Shown: in pieces, positions 59,876 through 64,000 of the stretch
Layout: every line of letters starts with the position of its first letter
Numbering within the stretch: the stretch's first letter is position 1
NCBI RefSeq assembly: GCF_030209375.1
Contig: NZ_JARVSC010000002.1
Location: forward strand, 124,001 to 188,000
From: Plantibacter sp. ME-Dv--P-122b
GTDB lineage: Bacteria > Actinomycetota > Actinomycetes > Actinomycetales > Microbacteriaceae
Length of the DNA: 64,000 nt
Direction of reading: 5' to 3'
The notes under the pieces: generated by a model
Told to the model about the DNA's origin: nothing
The model's input: the letters and a program-made list of their open reading frames with translations, nothing else
Database searches by the model: none
Made by a program: the position numbers and the translations under genes

Positions 59876-61272
59876 CCGCGGCTGTGTGCACGGTCTTCTT
59901 TCTCCCCGGGCTCGGGCTCGACGCCGCCGCAGTCACACCCGTGGCTGGTGAGCTCGACGCTCGGTTCCGGGTGATCACCGTCGAGCTGCCCGGCCAGGGC
60001 GATACGGCCGACACGCCGGACGGTTCGGTCGAGTCGCAGGTCGATGCGGCCCTCGCCGTGATCGCGGAGCAGGCCGACGGCGGACCCTGGCTGCTGTGCG
60101 CCCACAGCATGGGCGGCAAGGTCGCCGCCGGGATCGCCGCCCGGGTTCGCGACGGCGACGTCCCCGTGTTCGGTCTCCTCGGCGTCGTGCTCCTGGCACC
60201 GTCACCGCCCACGCCCGAGCCGATGCCGGACGCCAAGCGCCACCAGATGCTCGCCTGGGTCGAGGACGGGCCTATTGTCGAGGCGGACGCCCGGACCTTC
60301 GTCGACGACAACGTGGGTGCACCCCTGCCGGCCGAGCTGCAGGCCGCCGCCGTGGCGTCCGTGCAGGCCATGTCGCCCGTCGCATGGCGCCGCTGGCTCG
60401 AGCAGGGCAGCGTGGAGGACATCGCGACCTCCGTCGGCGCCCTCGACCTCCCGTGCACCGTGCTCGCCGGTGACCAGGACGATGCGCTCGGAGCAGCGGT
60501 GCAACCGGGGCTGCTCTCGGACGTCTACCCCCGCGCTCGATTCGTGTCGCTCGCCGGAGCCGGACATCTGCTCTCCTTCGAGCGTCCGGTCGAGGTGGCG
60601 CGCGCGATCACCGAGCTGTGGGACGAGATCGTCGCACACAGCGCGATCGTCCCCGCGGAATGGGGGCTCGTCATCGCGTCCGCGCGGACCACGCCGCGGG
60701 TGCGGAGTGCGCTGGCACGCCGCGCCTTGCCGGACGACCCTCGGTATCAGCCCCGCGTGCTGAGCGTGGAACAGCTTGACCTGCTCCGCGCCGTCGCCGA
60801 TCGTCTGGCTCCGCAGCCAGCGGGTGGGCGGATCGACCTCGCCGCGCGGGTCGACGCCGACCTCGCCGCCGGTGGTGGCGACGGATGGCGGCCGGTCGGA
60901 GGACTCACGGACGACGAGGCTTACCGCGCCGGGCTGGATGACCTCCGAACCGCTTGGCCGCACTCGACCGATGACCAGGATGCGTTGATCCGCGCCGTGA
61001 TCGACGGCCAGGGCGTTCCAGGCGGTGCCATCGACGCGGACGATCTGCGTCGCTGGTTCGAGGATTTGCGCGTGGACGTGACGCGAGAGTGGCTCATCCA
61101 CCCCGCGTCATTGGCCCGGGTCGGGTACGACGGGTTCGCGACCGGCGCTGAAGACGTCGACTTCGCCGGTTACCGCGAGCTCGGTGCCGACACCCGGGAT
61201 GACTGGGAGCCCTCCGATCTCGGCGCCGCACCCGCCCCCACACCCGCACAGGAGCAGGAGGACACAGCGTGA
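59872..61272 (+). CDS. fusion of alpha/beta hydrolase and gluconate 2-dehydrogenase subunit 3-like domain
   Basis: A 466-residue two-domain protein. Residues 1-255 are an alpha/beta hydrolase: oxyanion region FFLPGLGLD, nucleophile Ser in CAHSMGGK, Asp in VLAGDQDDALG and His in GAGHLLSFERP. From about 300 a second domain starts with LSVEQLDLLRAVADRL and ends with WLIHPASLARVGYDG and DFAGYRELG...DDWEP, which fits the gluconate dehydrogenase small-subunit (subunit 3) family. The following gene is the matching GMC large subunit. No Tat signal is present, unlike typical subunit 3. GTG 59872 overlaps the SDR stop. Confidence 0.82.
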   Translation: MTAAVCTVFFLPGLGLDAAAVTPVAGELDARFRVITVELPGQGDTADTPDGSVESQVDAALAVIAEQADGGPWLLCAHSMGGKVAAGIAARVRDGDVPVFGLLGVVLLAPSPPTPEPMPDAKRHQMLAWVEDGPIVEADARTFVDDNVGAPLPAELQAAAVASVQAMSPVAWRRWLEQGSVEDIATSVGALDLPCTVLAGDQDDALGAAVQPGLLSDVYPRARFVSLAGAGHLLSFERPVEVARAITELWDEIVAHSAIVPAEWGLVIASARTTPRVRSALARRALPDDPRYQPRVLSVEQLDLLRAVADRLAPQPAGGRIDLAARVDADLAAGGGDGWRPVGGLTDDEAYRAGLDDLRTAWPHSTDDQDALIRAVIDGQGVPGGAIDADDLRRWFEDLRVDVTREWLIHPASLARVGYDGFATGAEDVDFAGYRELGADTRDDWEPSDLGAAPAPTPAQEQEDTA

Positions 61273-62816
61273 ATCTGGACGCGATGAAGACCTATGACCT
61301 CGACGACAGCGTCGACGTCGTGGTGGTCGGTACCGGCGCGGGTGGCGCACCACTGCTCGCGCGACTCGCTGAGGCGGGCCTGCGCGTCGTCGCGCTCGAG
61401 GCCGGGCCGAATCACGACCCCGCGGAGTCCACGCCGGACGAGATCGACGCGACGACGATCAACTGGATGTCCAGCCGCTTCAGCGGTGGAGACGCTCCGA
61501 CGGCGTTCGGCCCGAACAACAGCGGGTTCGGCGTCGGCGGTGGCACCGTCCACTGGGGCGCGTTCACGCCCCGGCCGGACGCCCGTGACCTGCGTCTGCG
61601 CAGCGAGACCGGGCTCGGCCGTGACTGGCTCGTCGACCATGCGGAGTTCACCCGCTACGTCGAAGAGGTCGAGGCGACCATCGGTGTCTCAGGGCCCACC
61701 CCCTACCCGTGGGACCCATCGCGCACTTACCTCTACGCGCCGCCGATGCGCAACGCTCCGGCTGACCTCATGGCGAAGGGTGCCGAGTCGCTCGGTATCC
61801 GCGCGACCGACGCACCCGCCGCGATCATCACCCGCGACCGCGATCAGCCGCACCACGGCCTGCGACGCGCCACGACGAACGTCGGCTCGATCCACCAGGG
61901 CGAGCGACACGGTGCGAAGGCGACGACCGCCATCACCTACCTGCCGGCTGCGGTCGCGGCGGGAGCGGAGATCCGTCCGGACGCCGTCGTGCACACCATC
62001 GAACGGGATGCCCGCGGTCGGGTGACGGGCGTCGTCTATCGCCAGGACGGCGTCGACAAGCGGCAGCGCTGCGAGGTGCTCGTGTTGGCGGGCGGCGGGG
62101 TGGAGACCCCTCGGCTCCTGCTGCACAACGACCTCGCGAACGCCAGCGGTCAGGTCGGACGGAACTTCCTCGCCCATGGTGCGGTGCAGGTGTGGGGACG
62201 TTTCGACGAGCAGATCCGTGGCTACCGCGGCTACCCGTCGGCGCTCATCACCGAGGACTACGTCCGCCCCGAAGGTGCTGACTTCGCCGGAGGATATCTG
62301 CTCCAGAGCCTCGGCGTCATGCCGTTCAACTACGCGACCACCCTCGTGCGCGGCGGCGGTCTCTGGGGCACCGAGCTCGTCGACGAGCTCGACGCGTCAC
62401 GGTACAACGCCGGCATCGGGATGAACGCCGAGTGTCTGCCCGCCGACGGCAACCGGCTCGAGCTCTCGTCGGAGGAGGACGAGTGGGGTCTGCCGCGTGC
62501 GACCATCTCGTTCTCGCCCGGCGACAACGAGCAGGCCATCGACCGCCACGCCATCCGCACGATGACGGACATCCTCACGGCAGCCGGGGCACGGAGCACC
62601 AGGGTGCTCGCGCGCACGGCGCACACGCTCGGCACGTGCCGGATGAGCGACGATCCGAGTGACGGCGTGGTCGACGGGGATGGTCGATCGCACGACATCG
62701 ACAACCTGTGGATCTGCGACAACTCCACGTTCCCGAGCGCGCTCTCCGCGAACCCGGGCCTGGCGCAGATGGCGTTGTCGCTGCGCACGGCCGACCGGAT
62801 GTTGGCGGCGCGCTGA
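61269..62816 (+). CDS. GMC-family FAD oxidoreductase (gluconate/sugar dehydrogenase large-subunit type)
   Basis: A 515-residue flavoenzyme. FAD-binding VVVVGTGAGGAPLLARLAEAG at about 17-37, the GMC signature GGGTVHWGAFTPRP, an ETPRLLL segment, and the C-terminal active-site region HTLGTCRMSDDP followed by NLWICDNSTFPSALSANPG. It oxidises sugars, polyols or similar alcohols. GTG 61269 overlaps the upstream stop. With the subunit 3-like domain in the previous gene it probably forms a two-subunit dehydrogenase; no cytochrome subunit is in the window. Confidence 0.92.
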   Translation: MNLDAMKTYDLDDSVDVVVVGTGAGGAPLLARLAEAGLRVVALEAGPNHDPAESTPDEIDATTINWMSSRFSGGDAPTAFGPNNSGFGVGGGTVHWGAFTPRPDARDLRLRSETGLGRDWLVDHAEFTRYVEEVEATIGVSGPTPYPWDPSRTYLYAPPMRNAPADLMAKGAESLGIRATDAPAAIITRDRDQPHHGLRRATTNVGSIHQGERHGAKATTAITYLPAAVAAGAEIRPDAVVHTIERDARGRVTGVVYRQDGVDKRQRCEVLVLAGGGVETPRLLLHNDLANASGQVGRNFLAHGAVQVWGRFDEQIRGYRGYPSALITEDYVRPEGADFAGGYLLQSLGVMPFNYATTLVRGGGLWGTELVDELDASRYNAGIGMNAECLPADGNRLELSSEEDEWGLPRATISFSPGDNEQAIDRHAIRTMTDILTAAGARSTRVLARTAHTLGTCRMSDDPSDGVVDGDGRSHDIDNLWICDNSTFPSALSANPGLAQMALSLRTADRMLAAR

Positions 62817-62861
62817 AGACGGGCGCTCGTCGCCGGACCGTCGCACGCGGGTCCTACGGAT

Positions 62862-64000
62862 CTACTCCAGTTCGGCCGATCGCTCGGACCGGTCGCTTCG
62901 GGGCGAGTGTCGACGCTTCGCGTCCCAGGTCCAATCGGCGACCGCGGGGATGTCCTCGCCGTGCTCGCGCGTGTACGCCCTGGCTTGCGCACGTGCGTCC
63001 TGCATCCGTTGGCGGAATGCCACCTCGCGCACGGCCAGCCCGGGAACACGATCGAGGACGTCGATGACGAGCTGGTACCGGTCCAGCTGGTTCATCATCA
63101 CCATGTCGAACGGTGTCGTCGTGGTCCCTTCCTCGATGAACCCGCGGACGTGCAGGTTGTCGTGTCCGCGACGCCGATAGGTCAGCCGATGGATGAGCCA
63201 CGGGTACCCGTGGTACGCGAAGATCACTGGTTGATCCGCCGTGAACAGCGCGTCGTACGCCGTGTCACTGAGGCCATGCGGATGCTCGCCCTCGCTCTGC
63301 AGACGCATGAGGTCGACGACGTTCACCACCCTGACCCGGAGCCATGGCAGGTTCTCGTGCAACAGCTGCGCCGCGGCGAGGATCTCGAGTGTCGGTACAT
63401 CGCCCGCGCAGGCGAGCACGACGTCGGGTTCCTCGCCAGGCCGCTCGGTACCGGCCCACTCGAGGACACCGGCGCCGCGGGTACAGTGCGCGATCGCCTC
63501 GTCCATCGTGAGCCAGTCCGGCTGCGGTTGCTTACCCGCGACGACCACGTTCACGTAGTCGACCGATCGCAGGCAATGGTCGTAGGTGGACAGCAGCGTG
63601 TTCGCATCGAACGGCAGGTAGACCCGGACGACGTCGGCCTTCTTGTTGACGACGTGATCGATGAAGCCGGGGTCCTGATGCGAGGCTCCGTTGTGGTCCT
63701 GGCGCCAGACGTGAGAGCTGAGGAGGTAGTTCAGCGATGAGACCGGACGGCGCCACGGAATGGTGCGCGCGGTCTTCAACCACTTCGCGTGCTGGTTGAA
63801 CATCGAGTCGACGATGTGGATGAACGCCTCGTACGAGTTGATCAACCCGTGGCGTCCGGTGAGGAGGTACCCCTCGAGCCACCCCTCGCACTGGTGCTCG
63901 CTGAGCATCTCGACGACGCGCCCCGAACGGGCCAGATGGTTGTCGAGGTCGGCCGACTCGGAGAGGGCGTCCCACTGCTTGTCGGTCACCTCGAAGACGG
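62862..64000 (-). CDS. xfp: phosphoketolase (Xfp), C-terminal part, cut by the window edge
   Basis: About 379 C-terminal residues; the frame is open to the right edge, so the N-terminal ThDP domain is outside. Visible landmarks: [56 protein letters not shown] and [18 protein letters not shown]. The enzyme splits xylulose 5-phosphate and/or fructose 6-phosphate to acetyl phosphate. It could use pentose phosphates from the arabinoxylan locus, but it lies 16 kb away. Convergent with the GMC gene, 45 bp apart. Confidence 0.95.
   Translation of the reverse strand, partial: VFEVTDKQWDALSESADLDNHLARSGRVVEMLSEHQCEGWLEGYLLTGRHGLINSYEAFIHIVDSMFNQHAKWLKTARTIPWRRPVSSLNYLLSSHVWRQDHNGASHQDPGFIDHVVNKKADVVRVYLPFDANTLLSTYDHCLRSVDYVNVVVAGKQPQPDWLTMDEAIAHCTRGAGVLEWAGTERPGEEPDVVLACAGDVPTLEILAAAQLLHENLPWLRVRVVNVVDLMRLQSEGEHPHGLSDTAYDALFTADQPVIFAYHGYPWLIHRLTYRRRGHDNLHVRGFIEEGTTTTPFDMVMMNQLDRYQLVIDVLDRVPGLAVREVAFRQRMQDARAQARAYTREHGEDIPAVADWTWDAKRRHSPRSDRSERSAELE

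Overview
The window is a 64-kb piece of a high-GC actinobacterial chromosome, most probably from the family Microbacteriaceae. The best clue is the order ahpE-type peroxiredoxin / aceE - fasR - fabD - fabH - acpP - fabF, an actinobacterial arrangement in which a PucR-type regulator sits between the E1 component of pyruvate dehydrogenase and the type II fatty-acid synthase genes. DUF3145, many GTG/TTG starts, ATGA/GTGA stop-start overlaps and two sugar ABC importers without their own ATPase fit the same group. No rRNA, CRISPR array, transposase or integrase is seen.

Layout. 1-14.3 kb is core genome: end of a DMT transporter, a GT4 glycosyltransferase, tRNA-Met, a ROK kinase, DUF3145, the fab/aceE block, a peroxiredoxin, thyA-folA and tRNA-Val. 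14.28-26.42 kb is bounded by a perfect 43-bp direct repeat of the 3' part of tRNA-Val and is read here as an integrated island that has lost its integrase. It carries a SipW-type signal peptidase cassette, a CmpB-like membrane protein, a CtpE-like P-type ATPase, a Tat-exported phosphoesterase, several small membrane proteins, a CPBP protease and a regulator with two MarR-like winged helices. Four transcription units in it start from near-identical 29-bp promoters, and a fifth copy of the core lies between two more, so the island seems to have its own regulon.

26.4-36.2 kb is mixed: two aldo/keto reductases divergent from an XRE regulator, a Tat-exported PHP hydrolase, a wall-anchored protein, an ABC exporter, a TetR-SDR pair with twin operators, and a flavin monooxygenase remnant. 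36.2-46.8 kb is a hemicellulose (arabinoxylan-type) utilisation locus: a minus-strand operon (GH43, binding protein, two permeases, second GH43-like protein), a LacI regulator with three matching operators, and a GH31-GH51 pair. 46.9-52.3 kb is a second sugar or sugar-derivative uptake operon (Gfo/Idh dehydrogenase, two permeases, binding protein, cupin, TIM-barrel isomerase) beside a MocR-type regulator. 53.9-56.1 kb holds a Tm-1-like/UPF0261 gene overlapping a PEP-hydrolase-family TIM-barrel gene, together matching the two halves of the plant Tm-1 protein.

56.2-62.8 kb has a small membrane protein, a WcbI-type polysaccharide protein with a GT2 glycosyltransferase, and a translationally coupled SDR - (alpha/beta hydrolase fused to a gluconate dehydrogenase subunit 3-like domain) - GMC oxidoreductase operon. 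Three genes here look leaderless. The right edge cuts a phosphoketolase gene. All functions are assigned by reading motifs and family resemblance by eye; no search was run.
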